Notes: generated by a model from the letters alone, not told the origin. Counted from the stretch's first letter, positions 28,784-39,107 are shown. The stretch: 64,000 bases of DNA from Comamonas sp. (GCA_021166775.1 JAJPEQ010000013.1:186001-250000), one strand, 5' to 3'. Program-made: numbers and translations.

Positions 28784-31174
28784 ATGTCTGCACGCTTTGA
28801 GGCGACCGCCCTGGTCGTACCGTTTGAAAACCTGAGGATGACCGACGTCGAGGTGGTCGGCGGCAAGAACGCCAGCCTCGGCGAGATGATTTCGCAGCTG
28901 CCCCAGGGCGTGCGCGTGCCCACGGGCTTTGCGACGACGGCGCACGCTTTCCGCGAATTCTTGAAATACGAAGGCCTGTCGGCCCGGATCAGCGAGCGCC
29001 TGGCGCGCCTCGATGTCGATGACGTGCGCGCGCTGGCCGAGGCGGGCGCCGAGATCCGCGGCTGGGTGGAGCACCAGCCTTTTCCGGCGGATCTCGAAAA
29101 GGCCGTGCGGGCCGCCTTTGCCACGCTGTCGGCGGGCAACGACAAAGCCAGTTTCGCGGTGCGCAGCTCGGCCACGGCCGAAGACCTGCCCGATGCCTCG
29201 TTTGCCGGGCAGCAGGAGACCTTTCTCAACGTCGTCGGTATCGAAGACGTGCTGCACAAGATGAAGGAGGTGTTCGCCAGCCTCTACAACGATCGCGCCA
29301 TTAGCTATCGCGTGCACAAGGGCTTCGCGCACGACGTGGTGGCGCTGTCCGCGGGCGTGCAGCGCATGGTGCGCTCGGACCTGGGCGCGGCCGGCGTGAT
29401 GTTCACCATCGACACCGAAAGCGGTTTTGATCAGGTGGTTTTCATCACCAGCAGCTACGGCCTGGGCGAGACGGTGGTGCAGGGCGCGGTGAACCCGGAC
29501 GAGTTCTACGTGCACAAGCCCATGCTCGCGGCGGGCAAGCGCGCGGTGATCCGGCGCAACCTGGGCTCCAAGCTGATCCAGATGGTGTTTTCCACGCCCG
29601 AGGAAAAAGCGGCCAGTGGCCGCCTTGTCAAGACCACCGACGTGGCCGCAGAGCTGCGCAACCGCTACAGCCTGACCGACGCCGAAGTGGAGCAGCTCGC
29701 GCATTACGCGCTCACCATCGAGCAGCACTACGGCCGTCCGATGGACATCGAATGGGGCAAGGACGGCGACGACGGCCAGCTTTATATCCTGCAGGCGCGG
29801 CCGGAGACGGTGAAGAGCCAGGCCAAGGGCCAGGCCGAGCAGCGCTTCAAGCTCAAGAGCACGGGCGCGGTGCTGGCCGAAGGCCGCGCGATCGGGCAGA
29901 AGATAGGCACCGGCCCGGTGCGGCTGGTGCACGACATTCGCGAGATGGACAAGGTGCAGGCCGGTGACGTGCTCGTCACCGACATGACCGACCCCAACTG
30001 GGAACCGGTGATGAAAAAGGCCAGCGCCATCGTCACCAACCGGGGCGGCAGAACCTGCCATGCGGCCATCATCGCACGTGAGCTGGGCATCCCTGCCGTC
30101 GTTGGCTGCGGCAACGCGACGCAATTGCTCAAGGACGGCACGCTGGTCACGGTGAGCTGCGCCGAGGGCGACACCGGTCGCATCTACGACGGGCTGCTGG
30201 AAACCGAAGTGACCGAGGTGCAGCGCGGCGAGATGCCCAAGATCGCCACCAAGATCATGATGAACGTCGGCAACCCGCAGCTCGCGTTCGATTTCGCGCA
30301 GCTGCCCAACGACGGCGTGGGGCTGGCGCGGCTGGAGTTCATCATCAACAACAACATCGGCGTGCACCCCAAGGCCATCCTGGACTACCCCGCCGTCGAT
30401 GCCGACCTGAAGAAGGCCGTGGAGAGCGTGGCGCGCGGCCATGCCAGCCCGCGGGCCTTCTACGTGGACAAGGTGGCCGAAGGCGTGGCGACCATCGCTG
30501 CCGCCTTCTGGCCCAAACCCGTGATCGTGCGCCTGTCGGACTTCAAGAGCAACGAGTACCGCAAGCTCATCGGCGGCAGCCGCTACGAGCCCGACGAAGA
30601 AAACCCCATGCTCGGTTTTCGCGGCACGGCACGCTACATCAGCGCCGAATTCGCCGAGGCGTTCGCCATGGAGTGCGAGGCCTTGAAGCGCGTGCGCGGC
30701 GAGATGGGCCTCGTCAACGTGCAGGTGATGGTGCCGTTCGTGCGCACGCTGGGGCAGGCCAGGCGCGTGATCGAGCTGCTGGCCGAGCACGGCCTCAAGC
30801 GTGGTGAAGACGACCTGAAGATCATCATGATGTGCGAGGTGCCGAGCAACGCGGTGCTGGCCGATGAATTCCTCGAATATTTCGATGGGTTCTCGGTCGG
30901 GTCGAATGACCTGACGCAACTCACGCTCGGGCTCGATCGGGATTCGGGGCTGGAGCTGCTCGCGCGCGATTTCGACGAACGCGACCCGGCCGTCAAGGCG
31001 CTGCTCACGCAGGCGATTGCCGCGTGCAAGCGCCAAGGCAAGTACGTGGGCATCTGCGGCCAGGGTCCCAGTGACCATCCGGATTTTGCCCAGTGGCTGG
31101 CGGATGAGGGCATCGTCTCGATTTCGCTCAACCCCGATACGGTGGTTGCCACCTGGCTGCAGCTTGCGCGCTGA
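28784..31174 (+). CDS. ppsA: Phosphoenolpyruvate synthase (pyruvate, water dikinase)
   Basis: A 796-residue enzyme that makes PEP from pyruvate, ATP and water, needed for gluconeogenesis from pyruvate and lactate. Domains in order: an ATP-grasp domain ([33 protein letters not shown]), the swivelling phosphohistidine domain with catalytic His in [15 protein letters not shown] (about residue 420), and a C-terminal TIM-barrel PEP/pyruvate domain with the catalytic Cys in [16 protein letters not shown] precedes ATG 28784. Leader 28586-28783 is shared with the divergent ppsR promoter; TACAAT at 28640-28645 may be its -10. Confidence 0.97.
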   Translation: MSARFEATALVVPFENLRMTDVEVVGGKNASLGEMISQLPQGVRVPTGFATTAHAFREFLKYEGLSARISERLARLDVDDVRALAEAGAEIRGWVEHQPFPADLEKAVRAAFATLSAGNDKASFAVRSSATAEDLPDASFAGQQETFLNVVGIEDVLHKMKEVFASLYNDRAISYRVHKGFAHDVVALSAGVQRMVRSDLGAAGVMFTIDTESGFDQVVFITSSYGLGETVVQGAVNPDEFYVHKPMLAAGKRAVIRRNLGSKLIQMVFSTPEEKAASGRLVKTTDVAAELRNRYSLTDAEVEQLAHYALTIEQHYGRPMDIEWGKDGDDGQLYILQARPETVKSQAKGQAEQRFKLKSTGAVLAEGRAIGQKIGTGPVRLVHDIREMDKVQAGDVLVTDMTDPNWEPVMKKASAIVTNRGGRTCHAAIIARELGIPAVVGCGNATQLLKDGTLVTVSCAEGDTGRIYDGLLETEVTEVQRGEMPKIATKIMMNVGNPQLAFDFAQLPNDGVGLARLEFIINNNIGVHPKAILDYPAVDADLKKAVESVARGHASPRAFYVDKVAEGVATIAAAFWPKPVIVRLSDFKSNEYRKLIGGSRYEPDEENPMLGFRGTARYISAEFAEAFAMECEALKRVRGEMGLVNVQVMVPFVRTLGQARRVIELLAEHGLKRGEDDLKIIMMCEVPSNAVLADEFLEYFDGFSVGSNDLTQLTLGLDRDSGLELLARDFDERDPAVKALLTQAIAACKRQGKYVGICGQGPSDHPDFAQWLADEGIVSISLNPDTVVATWLQLAR

Positions 31175-31197
31175 GCCCTGCGCCACCTGACTCGCGC

Positions 31198-31518
31198 ATG
31201 TCACCGGCCCCCGCACCCGATTCCGGCCCCGAGCGGGTGGGGGTGCCGCTGGACCCGGCTTTGCCGGACCTGCACCACCTCGGCTTCAAGCTGGTGCTGC
31301 TTGCCGTGTGGGCGGCATCGTCGTTCGGCGTGGGCTATTTCGCCGAATATCTGCAGTTCCGGATTGGCCCATGGCCTTTCAGTTACTGGGTGGCGGCGCA
31401 GGGCGGCGTGCTGGTGTTCATCGTGCTCATCTGGGTGTACTACTGGGTGATGCGCAGGTATGACCGACGTGCCGATGAAGCCGCGTCGGCACGCAGCGAT
31501 CCGAGGCCGCGTGGCTGA
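31198..31518 (+). CDS. DUF4212 small subunit of sodium:solute symporter
   Basis: A 106-residue protein with two membrane helices (about residues 31-52, LVLLAVWAASSFGVGYFAEY, and 64-86, YWVAAQGGVLVFIVLIWVYYW). It shows the DUF4212 pattern FRIGPWPFSYWVAAQG. Such proteins are encoded directly before VC_2705-type symporters and are regarded as their small subunit. It starts 23 bases after ppsA and overlaps the symporter gene by 59 bases in another frame. Confidence 0.9.
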   Translation: MSPAPAPDSGPERVGVPLDPALPDLHHLGFKLVLLAVWAASSFGVGYFAEYLQFRIGPWPFSYWVAAQGGVLVFIVLIWVYYWVMRRYDRRADEAASARSDPRPRG

Positions 31519-33571
31519 GCCGGTGGAGCGCTCGTACATCGCGCGCCTGAATCGCGTGATGGGGCTGTACGTCATTGGCCTGCTGGGCTTCGTCGGTGCC
31601 ATGGCCTGGGCCGAGCAGCGTGGGCTTTCGCGGCACTGGATCGGACCGATCTTTCTGTTCCTGACCGTGATGGCCTATGCCGCGGTCGGCGTCTATGGCC
31701 GCACCTCCGATCCGGCAGAGTACTACGTCGCCGGACGGCGCATCCCGCCGATCTACAACGGGATGGCCACCGCCGCCGACTGGATGAGCGCAGCCTCCTT
31801 CATCAGCCTGTCCGGGGCGCTGTACCTGCAGGGGTTTTCCGGTGTTCCGGGAGTGCCAGGGGGGCTGGCCTACATGCTGGGCTGGACGGGAGGGTTCGTG
31901 CTGGTGGCGATGCTGATTGCACCGGCTCTGCGAGCGATGCAGCTCTACACGATTCCGGATTTTTTCCAGGTGCGCTTTGGCGGCAGCTGGCCGCGCATTC
32001 TCGCGGCGATAGGCGCGGTGCTGTGTTCGTTCACTTACGTGGTGGCTCAGATCTATGGCGTGGGGCTGATTGCGTCACGGCTCACCGGCGTGCAGTTCGA
32101 AATCGGCATCATGCTGGGGCTGGGGGGAGTGCTGCTGTGCTCGTTCCTGGGCGGCATGCGCGCGATCACCTGGACGCAGGTGGCCCAGTACATCGTGCTG
32201 TTGCTGGCGTTCCTGATTCCCGTCTCCTGGCTGTCCTACAAGCAGCTGGGCAATCCGGCTGCGCCGCTGGCCTACGGGCAGCAGCTGGGCAAGATCGCCG
32301 AGCGCGAGGGCGCGTTGCTGGCGTCCGACGCCGAGAAGCAGGTGATTGCCGCCTACGAGAACAGGGTGCGCGACTACCAGGAGCGCCTGGCCGATGTGCC
32401 CGCCGCGCTCGAGCGTGAGCGGCGCGAGGCGCGCGAGCGCATCCAGCAATTGCGCTCGCGCAATGCGGAGGTGGACCTGATCGTGGCGGCGAGCCGAGAG
32501 CTGCTGGCGATGCCGCGTGACGAGGCCGAGGCCCGTGCCCGCTGGACGCGGGAGCTGGCGGAAAACCAGGAGCGCGCCCGGCCGCTTGGCGGTCTGCCTC
32601 GGCACACCCAGCCCTTTGCAGGCGACCCGGCGGGAGATGAGACGCAACAGGCGCAGTACGAACTTTCGCGGCGCAATTTTCTGGCGCTGTTGTTCTGCCT
32701 GATGCTCGGCACCGCCGGCATGCCGCACCTCTTGATGCGTTACTACACCGTGCCCTCGGTGGCGGGCGCGCGTGCGTCGGTGGCCTGGTCACTCGTGTTC
32801 GTGGCGCTTCTGTACCTGAGCATTCCAGCCCTTGCGGCACTGGTGAAGTTCGAGATGATGACGCACCTCGTGGGGAGCCGTTTCGATGCGCTACCCGGCT
32901 GGATCGCGCAGTGGGCGAGGGTGGATCCGTCGCTCTTGTCGGTGCACGACATGAATGGCGACGGCATCGTGCAGTTCGGCGAGGTGCACCTGGGCGCGGA
33001 CCTGCTGGTGCTGGCGACGCCCGAGATCGGGGGGCTTCCCTACGTGGTTTCCGGGCTGGTGGCCGCGGGTGGACTGGCAGCGGCACTGTCGACGGCCGAC
33101 GGCTTGCTGCTCACGATCAGCAATGCGCTGGTGCGCGATCTGTACTTTCAGTCCACTCGGCACAGGGCCTCGCCGGAACAGCGCGTGATTCTCACCAAGT
33201 TCACGCTGCTCACGGTGGCGCTGGCCGCAGCCTTTGTCGCCGCGCTCAAGCCTTCGGAAATCCTGCCGCTGGTGGCGGCCTCGTTTTCAATCGCGGCCGC
33301 GACCTTCGTGCCGACCATGGTGCTGGGTATCTACTGGCGCAGAACCACGCGGGCCGGCGCCGTGACCGGCATGCTGGTCGGACTTGGCGTGACCGTCTAC
33401 TACCTCGTGATCCACAACACCGCGCTGCGCGCCCTTCTGCCCCAATCGATGCTGGTGCCGGGCCTGTGGTGGGGCATAGAGCCCATCTCGGCCGGTGTCT
33501 TTGGAGCGCCGTTGTCTTTCGTGACGACCTGGGCCGTGAGTCTGCTCACACGCTCCCGGGTCAGTCGATAG
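31460..33571 (+). CDS. VC_2705-type sodium:solute symporter with coiled-coil insert and EF-hand-like loop
   Basis: A 703-residue SSF transporter, probably large partner of the DUF4212 protein and related to acetate/carboxylate carriers (ActP-like). SSF features include EYYVAGRRIPPIYNGMATAADWMSA cut as AADWMSAASFISLSGALY, and the late motif GLAAALSTADGLLLTISNAL. Residues about 277-400 are a hydrophilic, Arg/Glu-rich coiled coil inserted between membrane helices. Residues 497-508 (DMNGDGIVQFGE) match the 12-residue EF-hand calcium loop exactly. The start at 31460 has AGG upstream; ATG 31475 is possible. The end overlaps the convergent FKBP gene by 11 bases. Confidence 0.88.
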   Translation: MTDVPMKPRRHAAIRGRVAEPVERSYIARLNRVMGLYVIGLLGFVGAMAWAEQRGLSRHWIGPIFLFLTVMAYAAVGVYGRTSDPAEYYVAGRRIPPIYNGMATAADWMSAASFISLSGALYLQGFSGVPGVPGGLAYMLGWTGGFVLVAMLIAPALRAMQLYTIPDFFQVRFGGSWPRILAAIGAVLCSFTYVVAQIYGVGLIASRLTGVQFEIGIMLGLGGVLLCSFLGGMRAITWTQVAQYIVLLLAFLIPVSWLSYKQLGNPAAPLAYGQQLGKIAEREGALLASDAEKQVIAAYENRVRDYQERLADVPAALERERREARERIQQLRSRNAEVDLIVAASRELLAMPRDEAEARARWTRELAENQERARPLGGLPRHTQPFAGDPAGDETQQAQYELSRRNFLALLFCLMLGTAGMPHLLMRYYTVPSVAGARASVAWSLVFVALLYLSIPALAALVKFEMMTHLVGSRFDALPGWIAQWARVDPSLLSVHDMNGDGIVQFGEVHLGADLLVLATPEIGGLPYVVSGLVAAGGLAAALSTADGLLLTISNALVRDLYFQSTRHRASPEQRVILTKFTLLTVALAAAFVAALKPSEILPLVAASFSIAAATFVPTMVLGIYWRRTTRAGAVTGMLVGLGVTVYYLVIHNTALRALLPQSMLVPGLWWGIEPISAGVFGAPLSFVTTWAVSLLTRSRVSR

Positions 33572-33917
33572 CCAGCAATTCGACGTCGAAGATCAGCGTG
33601 GCGTTGGGCGGAATCACGCCACCAGCCCCGCGGGCTCCGTAGCCGAGCGCGGCGGGGATGAGCAGCGTGCGCTGGCCGCCCACTTGCATCCCCTGCACGC
33701 CTTCGTCCCAGCCTCGGATCACCATGCCGGCGCCCAGCGGAAATTCGAAGGGCTCGCCCCGGTCGCGGCTGGAATCAAAACGTGTACCCTTGGTGCCCCC
33801 CTCGTGCAGCCACCCCGTGTAATGCACGCGAACAGAGCTGCCCGCCGAGGCGGGTGTTCCGCTGCCGATGCACACGTCTTCATATTGCAGTCCGGACGCA
33901 GTGGTGATGAATGGCAC
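33561..33917 (-). CDS. FKBP-type peptidyl-prolyl cis-trans isomerase
   Basis: A 118-residue single-domain FKBP. Active-site residues are in VRVHYTGWL, RFDSSRDRGEPFEFPLG, VIRGWDEGVQGM and GYGARGAGGVIPPNATLIFDVELL. It speeds proline isomerisation during protein folding and has no signal peptide, so it should be cytosolic. The start is GTG (33917) with AAGGAA nine bases upstream. The 3' end overlaps the symporter gene on the opposite strand. Confidence 0.95.
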   Translation of the reverse strand: MPFITTASGLQYEDVCIGSGTPASAGSSVRVHYTGWLHEGGTKGTRFDSSRDRGEPFEFPLGAGMVIRGWDEGVQGMQVGGQRTLLIPAALGYGARGAGGVIPPNATLIFDVELLAID

Positions 33918-33947
33918 GCGCGTATTCCTTGTACAGAGAGGGGGCGG

Positions 33948-34253
33948 TTATTTCCTGGCGCGCGCCGCGACCCAGCGCGTGGCGAACGCCTGCAGGTCCG
34001 ACAGACGCTTGAGCAGATCCTGGCCTGACGCGGTCACGATGTAGCCGTCGCTGCCGTGGTCGAGGAAACCGGCTTCGCGCAGTTCCTTGATGCGGGTGTT
34101 GAGGGTGTTCGGGGTGATGTTGCCCACGCTGTCTTGCAACAGACGGAAGGTTTGCGGATGCCCGTCGCGCAGTGCCCAGAGCACGCGCAGCGCGTAGCGT
34201 CGCTCCAGTCTTTCCAGGAGCTGATTGACGGCGGCGTTTTCTTTTGAACCCAT
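33948..34253 (-). CDS. HxlR-like winged-helix transcriptional regulator
   Basis: A 101-residue winged helix-turn-helix protein. ERRYALRVLWALRDGHPQTFRLLQ and TPNTLNTRIKELREAGFLDHG (helix 3 and wing) fit the HxlR/MarR-like fold. I chose ATG 34253, preceded by AGGAG eight bases upstream; the frame is open ~68 codons further without a site. HxlR proteins usually act as small redox- or metabolite-responsive repressors. A perfect 10-bp palindrome ATAGCGCTAT at 34318-34327 could be its own operator. The ligand and regulon are unknown. Confidence 0.8.
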   Translation of the reverse strand: MGSKENAAVNQLLERLERRYALRVLWALRDGHPQTFRLLQDSVGNITPNTLNTRIKELREAGFLDHGSDGYIVTASGQDLLKRLSDLQAFATRWVAARARK

Positions 34254-34484
34254 GTACGTGTCTCCTGGTGCTGAAGGTTGCACAGATGCGGCAATGCCCG
34301 CCAGAACATCGAAAAGGATAGCGCTATGGTAACGTGGAAACGCGCGTACCGCCAGTTTGGGCGATAAAGTCTGTTGCCGCCCGCAAGCCGCCTTGCGCGC
34401 GTGCACTGGTTTTGTTGCTTTTGCGCACCTTTTCCACTGCGCGCCCGCGCGGCTCATGCACGGGCCGCTATGAAAGGCGAAGGC

Positions 34485-35429
34485 TCATGCCATGTCCGCG
34501 GGGGTGCCACGGGCCTGCAGCATGCGCACCAGGACGAGCAGGGCGTGATTGACGGGTGTGGCGATGCCGAGGGCCCGGCCCCGTTTGACCACGTAGCCGT
34601 TCAGATGCTCGATTTCCGTGGGTTTGCCGCGAGCGATGTCCTGCGCGGTGGACGAAAGCTGCCCGGGCATGGACTGCACGATGGAGCGCAGCGCCGCCTG
34701 AATGTCGCCGGGGATGTCCACGCCATCCGCATGGGCCACGGCGAGACATTCGGCGACGATGTCCCGCACCAGTTCATCGGCGCCGGGCTGGCTCATCAGC
34801 CAGCCGTAGGGCTGCTGCAACAGGGCGGACAGGGCGTTGTAGGCGCTGTTGATGATGAGCTTGGCCCAGAGGGCGCCTCGGACGTTGTCCGAGACACGCG
34901 TCGGAATGCCGGCTGCCTGCAGTTGCGCGGCCACTTGCTCGCTCATCGGCGAGGGAGCCAGTACGAGATCGCCGCGACCGTAGTGGCGCACATGACCCGG
35001 CGCCGCCATGGCCGTGGCGACATACACCACGGCGGCCGCCACGGTGCAGCGCCGGCCCAGAATGGCGCGCGCCTGCTCGTCATTGTCCACGCCGTTTTGC
35101 AGCGTCAGCACCAGAGTCTGAGGGCCGACGAACGGCTCGATCTGCCGCGCGGCCTCTTGCGTGTCTCCGGACTTGACGCACAGCAGCACGACGTCGGCGC
35201 CGCGCACTGCATCAGGCTGAGTGCTGGCCTTCAGGGTAATGTGTTCATCGCCCTTGGTCGTCTGCAGCCGCAGGCCGGCCGTCTGGATGGCCTGCACGTG
35301 CGACGGGCGCCCCACCAGCGTGACCGCGTGGCCCGCACGCGCCAGCAGGGCGCCGAAGTAGCATCCCACCGCACCCGCCCCCATGACGGCAAAGGACAGG
35401 GGAGCTGAAGAGCGGGGCGACGGGATCAT
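34485..35429 (-). CDS. panE: 2-dehydropantoate 2-reductase (ketopantoate reductase)
   Basis: A 314-residue NADPH-dependent reductase of the ApbA/PanE family, which makes pantoate for coenzyme A synthesis. The NADP-binding motif GAGAVGCYFGALLARAG is at about residues 15-31. The catalytic-region segments KLIINSAYNALSAL and EIEHLNGYVVKRG match the family. ATG 35429 has AAGGAAAG upstream. The family includes several broad hydroxyacid reductases, so the exact substrate is likely but not certain. Confidence 0.87.
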   Translation of the reverse strand: MIPSPRSSAPLSFAVMGAGAVGCYFGALLARAGHAVTLVGRPSHVQAIQTAGLRLQTTKGDEHITLKASTQPDAVRGADVVLLCVKSGDTQEAARQIEPFVGPQTLVLTLQNGVDNDEQARAILGRRCTVAAAVVYVATAMAAPGHVRHYGRGDLVLAPSPMSEQVAAQLQAAGIPTRVSDNVRGALWAKLIINSAYNALSALLQQPYGWLMSQPGADELVRDIVAECLAVAHADGVDIPGDIQAALRSIVQSMPGQLSSTAQDIARGKPTEIEHLNGYVVKRGRALGIATPVNHALLVLVRMLQARGTPADMA

Positions 35430-35632
35430 GGCTTGCTTTCCTTGAGGCGGATGCAACGATCGTAGCGCGCACGCTTGGCTGGTGCAGAGCAGATGAATTC
35501 ATATTATGAAATCAAAAATTCTCTGTTGAAAATTCAAATGTTGCACTGCACGAAAATTTCTCAATACAAGAAATTCAATGCCGCAATACAAAAATCACAT
35601 CATAACCAATTGATTTGATTGCATAAAATTTA

Positions 35633-35648
35633 TGTCTTGTATAAGACA
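35633..35648. promoter_or_regulatory. Palindromic operator candidate 1 upstream of aceA
   Basis: TGTCTT-GTAT-AAGACA has perfect six-base arms. Its centre is exactly 30 bp from that of the second site. It overlaps the best -10 candidate, so binding could repress aceA. The regulator is unknown. Confidence 0.55.
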
Positions 35649-35664
35649 CAAGACATCACCCAAC

Positions 35665-35676
35665 TCTTCTATAAGA
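35665..35676. promoter_or_regulatory. Palindromic operator candidate 2 upstream of aceA
   Basis: TCTT-CTAT-AAGA repeats the core of site 1 (TCTT.NTAT.AAGA), 30 bp centre to centre downstream. It would lie in the 5' leader, 63 bp before the aceA start. Confidence 0.5.
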
Positions 35677-35738
35677 CTTAGAATTCAACCATGGCGCCAA
35701 CGCAGGCACCACCCCTTTTTCAACGTTCGGAGAAGACC

Positions 35739-37070
<1,332 letters not shown>

Positions 37071-37112
37071 GGCCGCGCGCAGCTCCGCTGCCCCCAATGA
37101 ACGGATGACAGA

Positions 37113-37140
37113 ACCACCCCGCGGGGTGGTTTTGCGTTTT
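37113..37140 (+). terminator. Intrinsic terminator of aceA
   Basis: ACCACCCC-GC-GGGGTGGT (37113-37130) is a perfect eight-pair stem followed by TTTGCGTTTT, 42 bp after the aceA stop codon. Confidence 0.8.
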
Positions 37141-37179
37141 CGGGCTCAGGTATGGGCGTCGATTGCCGATACTGACCTC

Positions 37180-37461
37180 ATGCAAGTCCAGGCAACGCCC
37201 CGCGAGCACTCGCCCGAAGTCGTCCCGCAGGGGTGGAGCAAACACTTTGTCATGCCGGTGTTCCGCCATGGCGTTCGGGTCAAGTACGCGGGGCGCTGGG
37301 AAACCGTGGACTATGTGAAACTGCGCCGGCTCGAGCTGATGGTGTATCTGCTGGACCATGCGGAACCGGTGGCGCCGCGCGAGCTGGAGCTGGCCCCCAC
37401 CCTGTTTACGACAGAGCGCATGCCGACGCTGCAGAACCTGGGCTATACCCACAGCCTCTGA
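37180..37461 (+). CDS. Hypothetical protein
   Basis: A 93-residue soluble protein (MQVQATPREH to LGYTHSL) with no signal, membrane segment or motif that I recognise. Basic and acidic residues are mixed, and YAGRWETVDYVKLRRLELMVYLLDH would form a helix. An upstream ATG at 37105 is in frame, but the aceA terminator lies inside that extension, so I prefer 37180. Coding status is moderately likely: the frame fills the gap and has GC-rich third positions. Confidence 0.5.
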   Translation: MQVQATPREHSPEVVPQGWSKHFVMPVFRHGVRVKYAGRWETVDYVKLRRLELMVYLLDHAEPVAPRELELAPTLFTTERMPTLQNLGYTHSL

Positions 37462-37661
37462 GCCTGAAGGGGGCCGTTGAATGCGCCCGTCGGCACCGCC
37501 GGAGGTGTGCCTGGCGAGGCCGGTGATGACAAAGCGCACTCCCGCGCGAGCAAGGGCCGAGCCGCGGGGCGTGTTGCCGGTGGCGCTGTCAGCCCAAGGG
37601 GGAAGGCGGCAAATGCCCGAAGGGTCAGCTTCCGTGATGACGGGTCAAGGGTCGCGAGCGG

Positions 37662-38528
37662 TCAACGGCCATTTTCAGGTTCGGCGCTTTCCTGCGCCAT
37701 GGCTTCTCCCAAGCGCACGACGCGTCCAGGGGTCCAGTCGGCCTGCCACTGCGTGGGCCCTTCGGGAAGCAGCACGATCACGGTCGAGCCGAGCTGAAAT
37801 CGTCCCATTTCCTCGCCCTGGTTCAGGGTAATGTCTTGTTGCGCGTAGTCCCAGTGGCGGATATGGCCGGATCGTGGCGGGTTGACCTGGCCGTGCCAGA
37901 CCGTGCACATGCTGCCGACGATGGTGGCGCCCACCAGCACGAGCGCCATGGTGCCGAGTTCGGTTTCAAACAGGCAGACAATGCGTTCATTGCGGGCGAA
38001 CAGTCCCGGGACGTTGCGCGCCGTCACCGGGTTGACCGAAAAGAGACTGCCCGGAATGTGCGTCATGTGCGTGAGCCGTCCGCGGCAGGGCATGTGGATG
38101 CGGTGGTAGTCGCGCGGGCTCAGGTAGAGCGTGACGAACCGCCCCCCCTCGAACTGCGCCGCCAGGGCACGGTCGCCCCCGAGCAAGGCGCTGGCGGTGT
38201 AGGTATGGCCCTTGGCCTGGACGATGCTGCCCTGCGTGATGCGGCCCAGCTGGCTGACCGCTCCGTCCACGGGGCAGCACAGGCGTGCAGGTACGATGGG
38301 CCGGACTTCGGGCTTGAGCGCTCGGGTGAAAAAATCGTTGAAGCTTGCGTAGGCCGTGATGTCGGGCTCAAGAGCTTCGGCCATGTCCACCTGATAGCGC
38401 CTGACGAACCAGCGTATCGTGGCCGTGGTGAAGCGGCCCGCTCGTGCGTGCGCCCAACGACCGGCCAGTTGCGTCAGGGCCAGCTTGGGAGCCAGATATT
38501 GAAGGGCGGTGGCGATGCGGTCTGACAC
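37662..38528 (-). CDS. psd: Phosphatidylserine decarboxylase proenzyme
   Basis: A 288-residue proenzyme that makes phosphatidylethanolamine from phosphatidylserine at the inner membrane. The self-cleavage site is in [10 protein letters not shown] near residue 248: cleavage between Gly and Ser gives the beta chain and an alpha chain with a pyruvoyl group. Other family motifs are [16 protein letters not shown] and [19 protein letters not shown]. The length matches the E. coli-type enzyme. It is divergent from infA. Confidence 0.96.
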   Translation of the reverse strand: MSDRIATALQYLAPKLALTQLAGRWAHARAGRFTTATIRWFVRRYQVDMAEALEPDITAYASFNDFFTRALKPEVRPIVPARLCCPVDGAVSQLGRITQGSIVQAKGHTYTASALLGGDRALAAQFEGGRFVTLYLSPRDYHRIHMPCRGRLTHMTHIPGSLFSVNPVTARNVPGLFARNERIVCLFETELGTMALVLVGATIVGSMCTVWHGQVNPPRSGHIRHWDYAQQDITLNQGEEMGRFQLGSTVIVLLPEGPTQWQADWTPGRVVRLGEAMAQESAEPENGR

Positions 38529-38679
38529 GGCGGGTGCAAAAGCGCGCAGTGTAACGGTATGCCCTGAAAGGGTACCTCAAAGTTACGACTCACAGTACAA
38601 TACGCGATTGATTTTCGCTTGCGCGGCTGGGTTGGCTCGAGCGCGATGGCGACCCCTCCGGAGAAAAGCACAGACCTTT

Positions 38680-38922
38680 ATGGCAAAGGAAGAACTCATT
38701 GAAATGCAGGGCAGCGTGACCGAAGTGCTGCCTGATTCGCGCTTTCGCGTCACACTGGACAATGGTCACCAGCTCATTGCCTACACGGGCGGCAAGATGC
38801 GCAAACACCATATCCGCATCCTGGCGGGCGACAAGGTTTCGCTGGAGATGTCGCCCTACGATCTGACCAAGGGGCGCATCACCTTCCGCCACCTGGCGGG
38901 GCGCGGACCGGCTCCAACCTGA
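38680..38922 (+). CDS. infA: Translation initiation factor IF-1 (longer, second-type copy)
   Basis: An 80-residue S1/OB-fold IF-1. [39 protein letters not shown] and KGRITFR match the family, which binds the ribosomal A site during initiation. It is about eight residues longer than the usual 72 and lies away from any ribosomal-protein operon, between psd and tRNA-Pro. Betaproteobacteria often carry such a second infA in addition to one in the ribosomal cluster. TACAAT at 38596-38601 may be the -10 element. ATG 38680 fits the conserved start. Confidence 0.94.
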   Translation: MAKEELIEMQGSVTEVLPDSRFRVTLDNGHQLIAYTGGKMRKHHIRILAGDKVSLEMSPYDLTKGRITFRHLAGRGPAPT

Positions 38923-38958
38923 TCCGGTTGCCGCGCGAGAGCGCGTGGATTGACTCTT

Positions 38959-39035
<77 letters not shown>

Positions 39036-39041
39036 AAATGC

Positions 39042-39073
39042 ATGGGGTTGACTTCGAGGTCAACCCCATTTTT
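39042..39073 (+). terminator. Intrinsic terminator after tRNA-Pro
   Basis: ATGGGGTTGAC (39042-39052) pairs perfectly with GTCAACCCCAT (39059-39069) around a six-base loop and is followed by a T-run. Confidence 0.85.
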
Positions 39074-39107
39074 GTTTCTGCCGTGCAGGCGGACCCAAGA
39101 GGTGAAC

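Larger units (their letters stand above)
35430..35738. other. AT-rich regulatory region upstream of aceA
   Basis: A 309-bp gap in which 35490-35690 is far more AT-rich than its surroundings. It holds several inverted repeats: TTCATA-T-TATGAA (35498-35510), AATTTCT/AGAAATT (35555-35575), and the two TCTT..AAGA palindromes listed separately. A possible promoter is TTGATT (35615-35620) with TATAAG (35640-35645), 19 bp apart. No coding sequence is seen. The density of symmetric sites suggests control by more than one regulator. Confidence 0.6.

Noticed and set aside
27764-31216. A very long open frame (about 1150 codons) on the minus strand, antisense to all of ppsA
   Set aside because: Only its last 273 codons are a gene (ppsR, ATG 28585). 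The rest is the GC-rich shadow of ppsA: His/Arg/Ala-rich and without any recognisable domain or ribosome site.
31460-31518. Overlap of the DUF4212 and symporter genes as a sign of a frameshift or fusion
   Set aside because: Both proteins have the normal ends for their families, and a short overlap in different frames is common for coupled genes.
37105-37179. Upstream start for the hypothetical gene after aceA
   Set aside because: The 25 extra codons run through the aceA terminator hairpin and T-run, so translation from 37105 is unlikely.
37462-37661. Possible small gene in the 200-bp gap before psd
   Set aside because: Overlapping short frames exist on both strands but none has a ribosome site, motif or conserved-looking composition.
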